Below, in pieces: positions 25,520 through 34,448 of a DNA stretch of 64,000 nt; within the stretch, counting starts at the first letter, position 1, and every line of letters begins with the position of its first letter. A program made the position numbers and the translations under genes. The notes beneath the pieces were generated by a model. The model did no database searches. It saw nothing but the letters and a program-made list of their open reading frames with translations, and was not told where the DNA came from. The stretch is taken from assembly GCF_042429435.1 (NCBI RefSeq), contig NZ_JBHMAF010000010.1; one strand, written 5' to 3'. The stretch comes from Ectobacillus funiculus (GTDB taxonomy: Bacteria; Bacillota; Bacilli; Bacillales; Bacillaceae_G).

Positions 25520-27709
25520 TTAATCAAATTTCATCCCTTTTAATAAGTCTGCAAAGGGATTATTAATTGGTTCAGCTTCTTTTTCTTGCTGTTTTAAATA
25601 CTTTTGTACCGAACGCTTATCCACTTTACCGCCAGATTCTTTTTTACGTCGTTCTTCAAAAGCAGATAGCTTCTCGCGATACCCACATTTACATGCGAAG
25701 ATTTGACCTTTACCTTCACCACGAAGTTCCATTTTCTTTTTGCATTGAGGGCAGCGTGCATTGGTTAAACGTGCGACATTCTTTTTATGACCGCATTCAC
25801 GATCTTGGCAGACAAGCATTTTGCCTTTCTTGCCATTTACTTCAAGCATTGGTTTTCCGCAGTCAGGGCATGATTTTGTGGAAATATTATCGTGCTTGTA
25901 TTTTTTATCACTTGCTTTAATTTCAGCAACGATTTCCTTTGTATATTCCTTCATTTCATTTATGAACACATCTTTTTTTAGCTTCCCTTTAGCAATCAGC
26001 TCAAGTTTTTGTTCCCACTCAGCTGTTGTCGCCGGCGATTTTAATTTTCCTGGTACTAAATCTAGTAGCTGGCGCCCTTTAGAAGTAATATAGATGTCTT
26101 TTCCGCCACGTTTTTCGATTAGGAATGAGTTGAATAGCTTATCAATAATATCGGCACGAGTTGCAACTGTACCAAGTCCACCAGTTGATTTTAATGTATC
26201 TACAAGCTTCTTATCATTTGTTTCCATGTACTTTGCAGGATTTTCCATGGCTGACAGCAAAGAGGCCTCTGTAAAGCGTGCAGGGGGCTTGGTTTGACCT
26301 GATGTTTGAACAATTAGCTTTGTTATTAATACATCATCTTTTTCAAGACGAGGTAATATCTGCTCCTTTACATCATCAGTTGACTCTTCATCATCGAAAC
26401 GATTTTCATACACTTCTTTCCAGCCGGCGTTATTTACCAATTTCCCTTTAGCAATGAATTTTTCATTACCGATTTTTGTTTGTATTGTTAATTGCTCGTA
26501 CTCAAAAGCAGGGAATAATACAGCTAAGAAACGTTTTACAACAAGGTCATATATTTTACGCTCTTTATCTGTAAATGCTGAGAGGTTCACATAACCTTCA
26601 GTTGGAATAATGGCATGGTGATCACTGACCTTTCTATCATCTACAAAGGCGCTTGTTGCTTTAATTGGCTTTTTTAATACCTTTTGGGCAAGTGAACGAT
26701 ATTCACCTACACCACATGCCTTTAAACGCTCTGGAAGCGTACTAACAATGTCTGAAGATAAATAACGTGAGTCTGTACGAGGGTATGTTAATACCTTATG
26801 CTGCTCATACAGTTTTTGCATGATATTGAGTGTTTCCTTAGCTGAATAACCAAAGATTTTATTGGCATCACGCTGTAGTTCTGTTAAATCATATAGAGCA
26901 GGCGAGAATGCTTTCTTTGCTTTACGATCAATCGCAACCACAGTGGCATCCTTACGTCCAAGTGATTTAACGATTGCATCCATTTTTTCTTTATCAAAGC
27001 TACGACTATTACCATTCGCATCCTGCCATGTTAATTTAAGTCCATCTGTTTGGGCTTCAATACCATAATACGTTTGCGGTTTAAAATTCTTAATTTCATC
27101 TTCACGTGCTGCAACCATTGCAACTGTTGGTGTTTGCACACGCCCGCAGTTTAATTGCGCATTAAATTTTGTTGTTAAGGCACGAGTTGCATTTAAACCG
27201 ATATACCAGTCTGCCTCTGAACGTGCTACTGCTGAAGCGTACAAGCTTTCATAAGCTTTACCAGGCTTCAAGCTATTGAACCCATCTTTAATAGCTTTAT
27301 CTGTTACAGATGAAATCCACAGACGTTTGATAGGCTTATGAACCTTTGCCTTATCAATTATCCAACGTGCAACTAATTCTCCTTCCCTCCCTGCATCAGT
27401 GGCCACGATTATTTCATTCACATCAGTGCGGCTTAACTGTGCTTTTACAGCATTAAACTGTTTTCCTGTTTGTTTTATGACAACTAATTTCATGCGTTCC
27501 GGGAGCATAGGGAGATCTTCTAGATTCCATGTTCTATATTTCATATCATATACGTCGGGATCTGCTAAAGTCACTAAATGTCCTAGCGCCCAGGTAACGA
27601 TATATTTGTCGCCTTCCAAAAATCCATTTCCCTTCTTCGTACACTTCAATACATTTGCTATATCGCGTGCAACGGAAGGTTTTTCAGCAATTACTAAACT
27701 TTTTGCCAT
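25520..27709 (-). CDS. topB: DNA topoisomerase III
   Basis: A type IA topoisomerase of 729 residues that decatenates and relaxes negatively supercoiled DNA through a 5'-phosphotyrosine link. The Toprim domain starts SLVIAEKPSVARDIA with IVATDAGREGELVARWI. The catalytic Tyr309 lies in VLTYPRTDSRYL. GRVQTPTVAMV is present, and the C-terminus has two zinc-ribbon modules (CPDCGKPM...C and CPQCKKKM...CKC). Full length and intact. It is a single gene with convergent gerB downstream. The ATG is preceded by AAAGGAG. Confidence 0.96.
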   Translation of the reverse strand: MAKSLVIAEKPSVARDIANVLKCTKKGNGFLEGDKYIVTWALGHLVTLADPDVYDMKYRTWNLEDLPMLPERMKLVVIKQTGKQFNAVKAQLSRTDVNEIIVATDAGREGELVARWIIDKAKVHKPIKRLWISSVTDKAIKDGFNSLKPGKAYESLYASAVARSEADWYIGLNATRALTTKFNAQLNCGRVQTPTVAMVAAREDEIKNFKPQTYYGIEAQTDGLKLTWQDANGNSRSFDKEKMDAIVKSLGRKDATVVAIDRKAKKAFSPALYDLTELQRDANKIFGYSAKETLNIMQKLYEQHKVLTYPRTDSRYLSSDIVSTLPERLKACGVGEYRSLAQKVLKKPIKATSAFVDDRKVSDHHAIIPTEGYVNLSAFTDKERKIYDLVVKRFLAVLFPAFEYEQLTIQTKIGNEKFIAKGKLVNNAGWKEVYENRFDDEESTDDVKEQILPRLEKDDVLITKLIVQTSGQTKPPARFTEASLLSAMENPAKYMETNDKKLVDTLKSTGGLGTVATRADIIDKLFNSFLIEKRGGKDIYITSKGRQLLDLVPGKLKSPATTAEWEQKLELIAKGKLKKDVFINEMKEYTKEIVAEIKASDKKYKHDNISTKSCPDCGKPMLEVNGKKGKMLVCQDRECGHKKNVARLTNARCPQCKKKMELRGEGKGQIFACKCGYREKLSAFEERRKKESGGKVDKRSVQKYLKQQEKEAEPINNPFADLLKGMKFD

Positions 27710-27784
27710 GTTTCCGAACTCCTTTACTAACTATGTACTGTTTAATATACCATAGTTTTAGGGTGAAAAATGTATGGACACCTT

Positions 27785-27815
27785 TATCATTCTCTGACAG
27801 AAGACCCCCACCTCA
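27785..27815 (+). mobile_element. IS200/IS605-type right-end remnant (partial)
   Basis: TTTATCATTCTCTGACAGA then AGACCCCCACCTCAAA matches the left part of the 17.9-kb remnant. The second stem arm and TAGTTCA ending are missing, so the element is cut. Confidence 0.5.
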
Positions 27816-27858
27816 AAGTTTGATCAAAGATCCTGTAGTGATAGGAAGGCTTTAAATA

Positions 27859-27893
27859 CAGCGTTAGCTTATGCGCTGGCGAAGCTAACGCTG
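27859..27893. repeat. Perfect 12-bp inverted repeat
   Basis: CAGCGTTAGCTT (27859-27870) and AAGCTAACGCTG (27882-27893) pair fully around an 11-nt loop. There is no T-run on either side. It lies beside the IS605-end remnant, which in its 17.9-kb relative also contains GCGTTAGC, so it may be part of the same element. Confidence 0.7.
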
Positions 27894-27938
27894 AAAGGCA
27901 AGAGGCTTCCAAAGGCTAAAGCAAAAGAAAGGAATGCA

Positions 27939-28586
27939 CTAGTTCTGCATCCCTTTCTCCTTATCTTTACTTATTTCCATATCAGTTTTAAATACAGGAA
28001 AATTCATATTATACTTAACAGCTATTACCCTGATAATAAAGGTAACAAATAGGCAAATATATAAAGAGATAATATGCGGAACGAGGTCGTACGTAATAAA
28101 TAAACTCATTGCACCTATAATAGAGGCAATTGCATAAATTTCCTTTCGAAATACGTATGGAATATCTTTAGCTAATAAATCACGTAAAATTCCTCCGCCA
28201 ATACCGGTAATAACCCCCATGGATACAACGAGGAAAGGTGCATTCATGTGATGGGTGAGAGCGGCATTTGCACCGACCGCTGTAAAAACGCCTAGCCCAA
28301 CTGCATCTGAGATCATAATTACATTTTGTAGCTTAGTGACCTTTTTGTAAAACAACCATGTAAGCAGTGACGTACATAAACTGACGAAGAAATAAATAGG
28401 TTGAATAAGAGCAACAGGAGGCAGATTCCCAATCATAATATCCCGCAAGACGCCGCCGCCAAGCGCTGTTGCAACGCCCAGGCAAATCACTCCGAATAAA
28501 TCGAGCTGTTTTTTCATGCCGACTAAAGAACCTGATATTGCAGCGGCAATAATACCGATAAAGATAAATACATTAATAACAGTCAT
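27939..28586 (-). CDS. TRIC-like (UPF0126/YvgT-type) membrane protein
   Basis: A 215-residue protein with seven hydrophobic segments arranged as an inverted repeat. Both halves carry the glycine-rich GGGxxRD signature: ATALGGGVLRDIMIGNLPP and ITGIGGGILRDLLAKDIPY. This is the prokaryotic TRIC cation-channel family, and Bacillus YvgT is of this type. It ends in a charged tail. The physiological ion in bacteria is not settled. A hairpin around the stop (AAAGGGATGCA / TGCATTCCTTT, imperfect) may terminate it. Confidence 0.85.
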   Translation of the reverse strand: MTVINVFIFIGIIAAAISGSLVGMKKQLDLFGVICLGVATALGGGVLRDIMIGNLPPVALIQPIYFFVSLCTSLLTWLFYKKVTKLQNVIMISDAVGLGVFTAVGANAALTHHMNAPFLVVSMGVITGIGGGILRDLLAKDIPYVFRKEIYAIASIIGAMSLFITYDLVPHIISLYICLFVTFIIRVIAVKYNMNFPVFKTDMEISKDKEKGMQN

Positions 28587-28623
28587 TCTTTCCAGGTTCC
28601 TTTCTTTTCTAATTCCTTGTTTT

Positions 28624-28762
28624 TTACACGTTTAAGTAACGTATAAATTTCTAGCAGGAAGACAATTCGATGGAGCGAGAAATGTTAGGAATAAAGTATA
28701 AGTGCAACTACACCTCTGTCTTCGCCGGGGGGCAGGGCTCGCCAATCGGCGAGTTTTCTTTA
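28624..28762 (+). repeat. 135-bp dispersed repeat, copy 11 (first of tandem pair)
   Basis: Full length with the CGCCGGGGGG central-loop variant shared with copies 14 and 15. Terminator CTCGCC-AATC-GGCGAG intact. Copy 12 follows at once. Confidence 0.92.
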
Positions 28763-28896
28763 CACTTTAAGAAATTATAAATTTCTAGCAGGAAGACGAT
28801 TCGACGTAGCAAGAAATTTCAAGAATAAAGTATAAGTGCAACTACGCCTCTGTCTTCGCCCAGGGGCAGGGCTCGCCAATCGGCGAGTTTTCTTTA
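28761..28896 (+). repeat. 135-bp dispersed repeat, copy 12 (second of tandem pair)
   Basis: Full length, with ACTTTA/TAAAGT outer arms and the CGCCCAGGGG central-loop variant, so it is a different subtype from copy 11 and not a simple duplicate. Confidence 0.92.
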
Positions 28897-29284
28897 CACG
28901 GAGAAAATATACAACAAGTTTGGGAAAAGTACAACAATTGTTTTGTCATATGCAAAAAAGAATGAGGTAGAAGGAGAGGAAGCGTTTTGAAGGTGAAGGC
29001 TTTCTTTAAGGAGTTCCTTCTTTTATATGTGATTTGCTATATGAGAAAAATGCACATAAGAAGCAGAAGGAGTCACATACTAAATAGGAAAAGGGATGCA
29101 ATCTATTTTTGCTCTTATGAGAGCTAGACAGGCCTAAATTGTAAAAAACTTCTTAATATGTATATTTGTCCAAGGAGACGATTATTCGCTGTTCTTCCTC
29201 ATAAAACTGCAATAAAAAAGTATACTTATACACTACAATACGTGTAAAATGCTAAGAGTGAATATTGGCAACAGGAGGTTTCTC
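28897..29284 (+). other. Upstream region of niaP
   Basis: An AT-rich stretch with no supported gene. The last 60 nt include AAGTATACTTATACACT, which could be an operator or promoter, but I could not match it to a known site. Confidence 0.3.
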
Positions 29285-30484
29285 ATGAGTAAAGTAACCG
29301 TAGTTTCCGATCGGAGGCTTCTCGGCGTCGCCGGTCTTGGCTGGTTGTTTGATGCAATGGATGTAGGACTTCTCTCTTTTGTCATTGCAGCGCTGCAAAA
29401 GGAATGGGGTTTAGATGCAAAGCAAATGGCATGGATCGGAAGTATTAATTCCATTGGAATGGCTGTTGGAGCTCTTATATTTGGTTTATTATCAGATCGG
29501 ATTGGTCGAAAGCAAGTTTTTGTTATTACACTGCTATTATTTTCAGTTGGAAGTGGGCTGTCGGCACTCGCCACTACGCTTACTATATTTATGATTATTC
29601 GATTTTTGATTGGTATGGGATTAGGGGGAGAGCTTCCCGTTGCATCTACACTTGTCTCGGAAAGTGTACCTGCAAAGGATCGGGGAAGGGTTGTTGTTTT
29701 ATTAGAGAGCTTTTGGGCTGGAGGTTGGCTGATTGCCGCACTCATTTCCTATTTTGTAATCCCGAGGTATGGATGGCAGACCGCTATGATAATAAGCGCA
29801 ATTCCAGCCTTCTATGCACTGTATTTGCGGTGGAGTTTACCCGATTCGCCTCGTTTTCAGCCGCAGCAAGCAAAGCAGCCAGTTTGGGAGAAAATAGGGA
29901 CCGTTTGGTCGGCGCCGTACGCTCGTTCAACGATTATGCTTTGGGTGCTTTGGTTCTGTGTTGTATTCTCGTATTACGGCATGTTCCTGTGGCTTCCAAG
30001 CGTTATGGTGCTGAAAGGTTTTACCTTAATTAAAAGCTTTCAATATGTACTTATTATGACACTTGCACAGCTCCCGGGCTATTTTACAGCTGCGTGGCTC
30101 ATTGAAAGAGCGGGACGGAAATTTGTTCTTATTACATACTTACTTGGCACAGCACTTAGTGCTTATGCCTTTGGAGAAGCTGATTCACTTTCGATGCTGA
30201 TTGCCTCGGGAATTTTTCTTTCCTTCTTCAATCTTGGCGCATGGGGAGCCCTTTATGCTTATACGCCAGAGCAGTATCCAACAGCAGTTCGCGGAACAGG
30301 TGCGGGTATGGCTGCCTCCTTCGGGCGTATCGGCGGTATCCTGGGACCATTGCTTGTAGGATACCTTGTAGCGCAGAAAACTGCAATTTCAACGGTTTTT
30401 ATTATTTTTTGCGTGGCAATTATTATCGGTGTACTTGCTGTAGTATTGCTGGGGAAAGAAACACGCCAGCAGGAGCTTGTATAG
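29285..30484 (+). CDS. niaP: Niacin permease (MFS, YceI/NiaP-like)
   Basis: A 399-residue major facilitator with 12 hydrophobic segments. LLGVAGLGWLFDAMDVGLLSF, SDRIGRKQVF after segment 2, IGMGLGGELPVASTLVSE, YGMFLWLPSVM and YTPEQYPTAVRGTG follow the B. subtilis YceI (NiaP) sequence closely from end to end, including the C-terminal GKETRQQEL. It imports nicotinate. ACAGGAGG sits before the ATG at 29285. It is a single gene with its own terminator. Confidence 0.85.
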   Translation: MSKVTVVSDRRLLGVAGLGWLFDAMDVGLLSFVIAALQKEWGLDAKQMAWIGSINSIGMAVGALIFGLLSDRIGRKQVFVITLLLFSVGSGLSALATTLTIFMIIRFLIGMGLGGELPVASTLVSESVPAKDRGRVVVLLESFWAGGWLIAALISYFVIPRYGWQTAMIISAIPAFYALYLRWSLPDSPRFQPQQAKQPVWEKIGTVWSAPYARSTIMLWVLWFCVVFSYYGMFLWLPSVMVLKGFTLIKSFQYVLIMTLAQLPGYFTAAWLIERAGRKFVLITYLLGTALSAYAFGEADSLSMLIASGIFLSFFNLGAWGALYAYTPEQYPTAVRGTGAGMAASFGRIGGILGPLLVGYLVAQKTAISTVFIIFCVAIIIGVLAVVLLGKETRQQELV

Positions 30485-30485
30485 A

Positions 30486-30511
30486 GGAAGCGGATACCGC
30501 TTCCTTTTTCC
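30486..30511 (+). terminator. Intrinsic terminator of niaP
   Basis: GGAAGCGG-ATA-CCGCTTCC followed by TTTTTC, one base after the stop codon. Confidence 0.9.
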
Positions 30512-30520
30512 GTATCAGGT

Positions 30521-30543
30521 TGTCAATCGGCGAGTTTTCTTTA
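30521..30543 (+). repeat. Fragment of the 135-bp repeat (3' terminator only)
   Basis: TCAATCGGCGAGTTTTCTTT is the terminal part of a lost copy. Copy 13 begins at its last bases, as in the tandem pairs. Confidence 0.8.
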
Positions 30544-30677
30544 TACTTTAAGAAAGTATAAATTTCTAGCAGGAAGACAATTCGGCGTAGCGAGAAATTT
30601 TAGGAACAAAGTATAAGTGCAACTACGCTTCTGTCTTCGCCCAAGAGCAGGGCTCGCCAATCAGCGAGTTTTCTTTA
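30542..30677 (+). repeat. 135-bp dispersed repeat, copy 13
   Basis: Full length. Central hairpin and terminator CTCGCC-AATC-AGCGAG present. It joins directly to the remnant of a previous copy. Confidence 0.92.
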
Positions 30678-30784
30678 TGGAAAATAGAAACAGTTTGTAG
30701 TTTAAGAGGATTTATGTCGTTTTAAGTCGAATGTATGGTATATGTATAGTCGACAACATAGAAAGAGTTAGGTGGTAAACAGGA

Positions 30785-31501
30785 ATGAAGATTTTGATTG
30801 TAACCGAACAGGCGGAGAGCAGAAACCTAATCTTACAAGCGGTCGAGCGGGAAGTAAATAAAAAGGAGATCTTAGAAGCGGCTACTGCATTTGAGGCAAT
30901 TAAGCTTATGAAGAGACACGATCCTGAGTTTCTATTTCTTGATGTGCAGCTTTCAGACGGAAGCGGTTTTGAGGTGGCAGAGTTAATCAAGCAGCTTGAT
31001 TTAACAGCACAGGTCATCTTGATGGGAGAGGATGTACAATATGCAGTAGATGCATTTCGCATGCGTGCGTTCTATTACTTGCTCAAGCCGTTTCAGAATG
31101 ATGAACTTTCTTATCTTGCTTCTCTCATAGAGAAGGAGAGAAGGAAGAAAGGCGGGGGTGTCCTCCAAAAGCTTCCCATTGAAAACCACGAAGGAATTTC
31201 TTATATCTTTCCTAATGAAATTATCTATGTTAGTAAGAATAAGGAAAATAAAACAGTCTCCATCTATACAAAAGAGGCCCAGTTTACATCAGCCTATACC
31301 CTGCAGGAACTAGAGGATAAGCTTACCTCGCATCATTTTTTACGAGTGCATAAAAGCTACCTTGTGAATCTGTTATATATAAAAGGATTGAGGCCATATT
31401 ATAACGGAACATACAATTTATACTTAGCAGGCTGCATGGATTGTCCGATTCCGGTAAGCCGCAATTATGTAAAGCGTCTGAGGCATAAGATAGAGATATA
31501 A
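30785..31501 (+). CDS. LytTR-family response regulator, no adjacent kinase
   Basis: A 238-residue protein. The receiver domain (1-120) has the phospho-acceptor in FLFLDVQLSDGSG and Lys in YYLLKPF; the usual Thr/Ser block reads ILMGEDVQY. A LytTR DNA-binding domain (about 135-238) follows: GISYIFPNEIIYVSKNKENK, HFLRVHKSYLVNLLYI and VPVSR-like PIPVSRNYVKRLR. No histidine kinase gene is next to it, so the sensor is elsewhere or it is phosphorylation-independent. It is flanked by repeats on both sides, as a single-gene unit. Confidence 0.88.
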   Translation: MKILIVTEQAESRNLILQAVEREVNKKEILEAATAFEAIKLMKRHDPEFLFLDVQLSDGSGFEVAELIKQLDLTAQVILMGEDVQYAVDAFRMRAFYYLLKPFQNDELSYLASLIEKERRKKGGGVLQKLPIENHEGISYIFPNEIIYVSKNKENKTVSIYTKEAQFTSAYTLQELEDKLTSHHFLRVHKSYLVNLLYIKGLRPYYNGTYNLYLAGCMDCPIPVSRNYVKRLRHKIEI

Positions 31502-31550
31502 ATACACGTTCAGGAGACTCTTGCTTGTTAAGAGGTATCGAATTAACAAA

Positions 31551-31579
31551 GCCCTTATTATGTTTAGAATAAGGTTTTT
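31551..31579 (+). terminator. Intrinsic terminator of the LytTR regulator
   Basis: CCTTATT-ATGTTT-AGAATAAGG followed by TTTTTTC. Repeat copy 14 starts about 7 nt later. Confidence 0.8.
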
Positions 31580-31585
31580 TCGAAT

Positions 31586-31721
31586 TACACTTTAAAAAAG
31601 TATAAATTTCTAGCTGAAGGGCAATTCGACGTAGCGAGAAATTTTAGGAATACAGTATAAGTGCAACTACGCCTCTGTCTTCGCCGGGGGGCAGGGCTCG
31701 CCAGTTGGCGAGTTTTCTTTA
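31586..31721 (+). repeat. 135-bp dispersed repeat, copy 14
   Basis: Full length, with CGCCGGGGGG central loop and CTCGCC-AGTT-GGCGAG terminator. Confidence 0.92.
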
Positions 31722-31901
31722 ATAGATGAGTTATATAAACATAATAAAAAATATTTATAATTTCGATGAATTAGTATCATGGATTCATGCTTAGCCGTAT
31801 TATTATCTTTGAAGGTTGAATAATATCGGTAATTTTGTTATAAGGAAAACAAATAGTTATAATAATGATGATAAGCAAGGTTTTATAAGCGGGGGTATGG
31901 A

Positions 31902-32780
31902 ATGGAGCAGCAATTAGATGTATTTGTAAAGGTTGTGGAGCTGAAAAATTTCTCTCTTGCGGCAAAGGAGCTGCATATGACGCAGCCGGCGGTAAGTCAG
32001 CATATTCAAATGCTAGAAAGGGATATGGGAGCAAAGCTGTTAGAGCGCAATAATAAATTTATTCGTCTTACACATACCGGTGATATTGTATATTATCATG
32101 CCAAGGAGATTTTGGGGCTGTATTCGAGAATGAAGGACTTAGTAGAAGATGCGATGCATGAGGCGAGAGGCAAGCTGCTCATTGGTGCGAGCTATACCTT
32201 TGGGGAGTATATCTTGCCCCATGTTATTGCTAGGCTGAGGGATGCGTATCCATCTATTCAGCCATCCATTACGATTGCTAATACACAGGAGATTGTTCAT
32301 CTTGTGAAAAGCTATCAGCTTGATGTTGGCATCATTGAAGGGGATTTGCATGAGCCGAAGCTTCACACTGAGCCATTTGCGAAGGATGAAATGCTTTTAT
32401 TTATTTCTCCAAAGCATCCGCTTTCCCAGAAAAGGAATGTGTCCATGAGGGATTTACAGGATGAAACATGGATTGTTCGTGAAATTGGATCTGGCACGCG
32501 GGAGGCTGCAGAGAAGCTGTTTGACGCCTCTCAAATTAGACCGGAGCATATGATGGAGTTTGGAAGCAATCAAGTGATTAAGGAGTCAGTAGAAGCAGGG
32601 CTTGGGATTACGCTTCTGTCAAAATCAGCAGTGCGGAAGGAACAAAAGCTAGGTACGCTTATCGCTCTGCAGATTGATGGGCTTCCACTCGTGAGGAACT
32701 TTTCTATTATTACGAAGCCGACGAAATTTCAGCCTCGTTCAGTGGATGTATTTTTGCAGCTTCTGCGCGCGGAACAATAG
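31902..32780 (+). CDS. LysR-family transcriptional regulator (CysL/YwfK-like)
   Basis: A 292-residue LTTR. The N-terminal helix-turn-helix is FSLAAKELHMTQPAVSQHIQ, followed by the linker helix and a two-lobed effector domain (GASYTFGEYILP, VGIIEGDLHEP, GSGTREAAEKLF, ESVEAGLGITLLSKSAV). It resembles B. subtilis CysL (sulfite reductase regulator), but the effector cannot be fixed from the sequence. AGCGGGGG-type site upstream of the ATG. The 180-nt upstream region contains TTATAATAATGATGATAA-like dyads suitable for autoregulation. No divergent target gene is present. Confidence 0.85.
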   Translation: MEQQLDVFVKVVELKNFSLAAKELHMTQPAVSQHIQMLERDMGAKLLERNNKFIRLTHTGDIVYYHAKEILGLYSRMKDLVEDAMHEARGKLLIGASYTFGEYILPHVIARLRDAYPSIQPSITIANTQEIVHLVKSYQLDVGIIEGDLHEPKLHTEPFAKDEMLLFISPKHPLSQKRNVSMRDLQDETWIVREIGSGTREAAEKLFDASQIRPEHMMEFGSNQVIKESVEAGLGITLLSKSAVRKEQKLGTLIALQIDGLPLVRNFSIITKPTKFQPRSVDVFLQLLRAEQ

Positions 32781-32813
32781 AAAGGACAAGGGAGAGACGT
32801 GCTTGTCCTTTTT
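32781..32813 (+). terminator. Intrinsic terminator of the LysR regulator
   Basis: AAAGGACAAG-GGAGAGACGTG-CTTGTCCTTT followed by TTC; it begins at the stop codon. Confidence 0.88.
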
Positions 32814-32815
32814 CG

Positions 32816-32948
32816 TACTGTAAGAAAGTATAAATTCCCGGCTGGAGGTTCATTCGACGTAGTAGGGAATTGTAGGAATACAGTAAAGGGCAACTACGCC
32901 TCTGTCTTCGCCGGGGGGACAGGGCTCGCCAATCGGCGAGTTTTCTTT
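32816..32948 (+). repeat. 135-bp dispersed repeat, copy 15 (first of tandem pair)
   Basis: Full length. It has the G-C version of the outer arms (ACTGTA/TACAGT) and an inner stem AATTCCC/GGGAATT, a useful compensatory variant. It starts at the end of the LysR terminator. Confidence 0.93.
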
Positions 32949-33083
32949 ACACCTTAAGAAAGCATAAATTTCTAGCTAGAAGATCATTCGACGTAGTAAG
33001 AAATTTTAGGAATAAAGTATAAGTGCAACTACGCCTTTGTCTTCGCCCAAGAGCAGGGCTCGCCAATCGGCGAGTTTTCTTTA
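32947..33083 (+). repeat. 135-bp dispersed repeat, copy 16 (second of tandem pair)
   Basis: Full length. It starts at the end of copy 15. Its last TTA, read on the minus strand, is the TAA stop codon of the orphan gerB-type gene. Confidence 0.93.
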
Positions 33084-34205
33084 TGTAATCCTTCCTGGAG
33101 AAGGCTTTTTTCCTAATTTCTTGCCCCATGTAATAACGAGGAGCAGGACAGGGATTCCTATTTGAAAGGGAATATGCAAATAATAGGGAACCTGCTTTAG
33201 GCCTATTTCAATGTGGCTCGTAAAGCTGCTGTCCATATTGACCGAATAAACTGTAACGACTGCCATGAAACTTGCTACTAGGATTAGAATATGTTTCTTT
33301 TTCTGAATTAAAAATAAGTCTTTCATACCGTTTATCCCTGCATAGAAAAAAATACTTATTTTAAAAAAACCACCGAGTATTAAGGCTGATAAAGCTACGG
33401 CATCTACCCGCTGAATAAAATCCCCGACATTAATTTTCCCTACTGTGGTCAGAAGGGGAAATTGCTCTGTACTTGCTTGAGCAACTCCAAGTACAGCAAT
33501 ATTTGTAATAATGGTGGTTATCAAAATAAAACCACTTATAAGAATAGCCTTCACCCCCGTTTTCCTAGTATAGGCTTGCTCATTGACATAGGGAAGAATC
33601 ATCGAAAAAACAATAATTTCTCCAAAGGGGAAAGTTACCGTCAGAGGAAAAGTAGCCTTCATCACTGGCTTCCACCCTCCTTCTAATACAGGAAGCAAAT
33701 TTTCTATATGAAAAATGTGCGAAAATAAAATAGCGATCCCTGTTATCAAAGCTAAAAAAGTCATAAACGGGAGAATGATTTCCCCTGTTCTTCCGACAAC
33801 CTCTAGACCGTAATAGACAGCTCCGCCAATCACAAGCATTAACAGGCTATTTATAACAAGCATAGGTGTAGCTTCCAAGGTAGATGTTAGCAGAAGGTCT
33901 CCGAAGTCTCTCAGTACCCGAGCAGATAGGTAGAAAAAATAAAAAATGTACAGAAGGGCTAGGAGTGAGCCAAGATATTTTCCCAATATACTTCGTACAT
34001 ATTGTGTCAAAGGCAGCCCTTCATATTGATGATATAAGTAATCATAAACGAGGAACAGGCATACTCCCGCTCCTGTGCCAAGAAGAATGGCCAGCCAGGC
34101 ATCTTGTTTTGCCTGCATCCCAAGATTTATAACGATGGAACTCCCCAACTCAAACAAGAGCATAAGGATAAAGAGCTGCCTTTTACTAATCTTACCTCTT
34201 TCCAT
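33081..34205 (-). CDS. Orphan spore germination permease (GerB family)
   Basis: A 374-residue, ten-segment APC-type permease with KISKRQLFILMLLFELGSS, MQAKQDAWLAI, YYGLEVVGRTGEIILPF and NVGDFIQRVDAVALSALILGGFFK, all GerB family blocks. The ATG at 34205 has GAGGAG at 7 nt; upstream in-frame codons lack this. No A, C or D gene is next to it. The stop codon falls on the edge of a repeat copy. It may be an orphan subunit that works with another receptor, or a stage of operon decay. Confidence 0.88.
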   Translation of the reverse strand: MERGKISKRQLFILMLLFELGSSIVINLGMQAKQDAWLAILLGTGAGVCLFLVYDYLYHQYEGLPLTQYVRSILGKYLGSLLALLYIFYFFYLSARVLRDFGDLLLTSTLEATPMLVINSLLMLVIGGAVYYGLEVVGRTGEIILPFMTFLALITGIAILFSHIFHIENLLPVLEGGWKPVMKATFPLTVTFPFGEIIVFSMILPYVNEQAYTRKTGVKAILISGFILITTIITNIAVLGVAQASTEQFPLLTTVGKINVGDFIQRVDAVALSALILGGFFKISIFFYAGINGMKDLFLIQKKKHILILVASFMAVVTVYSVNMDSSFTSHIEIGLKQVPYYLHIPFQIGIPVLLLVITWGKKLGKKPSPGRIT

Positions 34206-34448
34206 AGATACACTCCTCGAATATGTTGCTGAATTGAATGAGGATGAAAAAACTAAAAACATAGGGGAGAAGTTCTGACCTTATAATAAAACCATGAGGC
34301 TCATTGATTGCGGAATACATCAGTCTTAAACATAAAAAATAATCCCCTTTGGCGCTTGTCTATAGCTACTTGCTAGTATAACCTACCAATTGGGGATATA
34401 TGTCTTAGATTACTTTACTTGTATACGAGGTGTACTCACGTAGTTCCA

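Noticed and set aside
25821..26093. Plus-strand frames across topB
   Set aside because: Shadow frames of topB on the opposite strand; topB is complete and convincing.
29233..29745. 170-codon minus-strand frame over the start of niaP
   Set aside because: Antisense of a well-supported niaP; no family resemblance.
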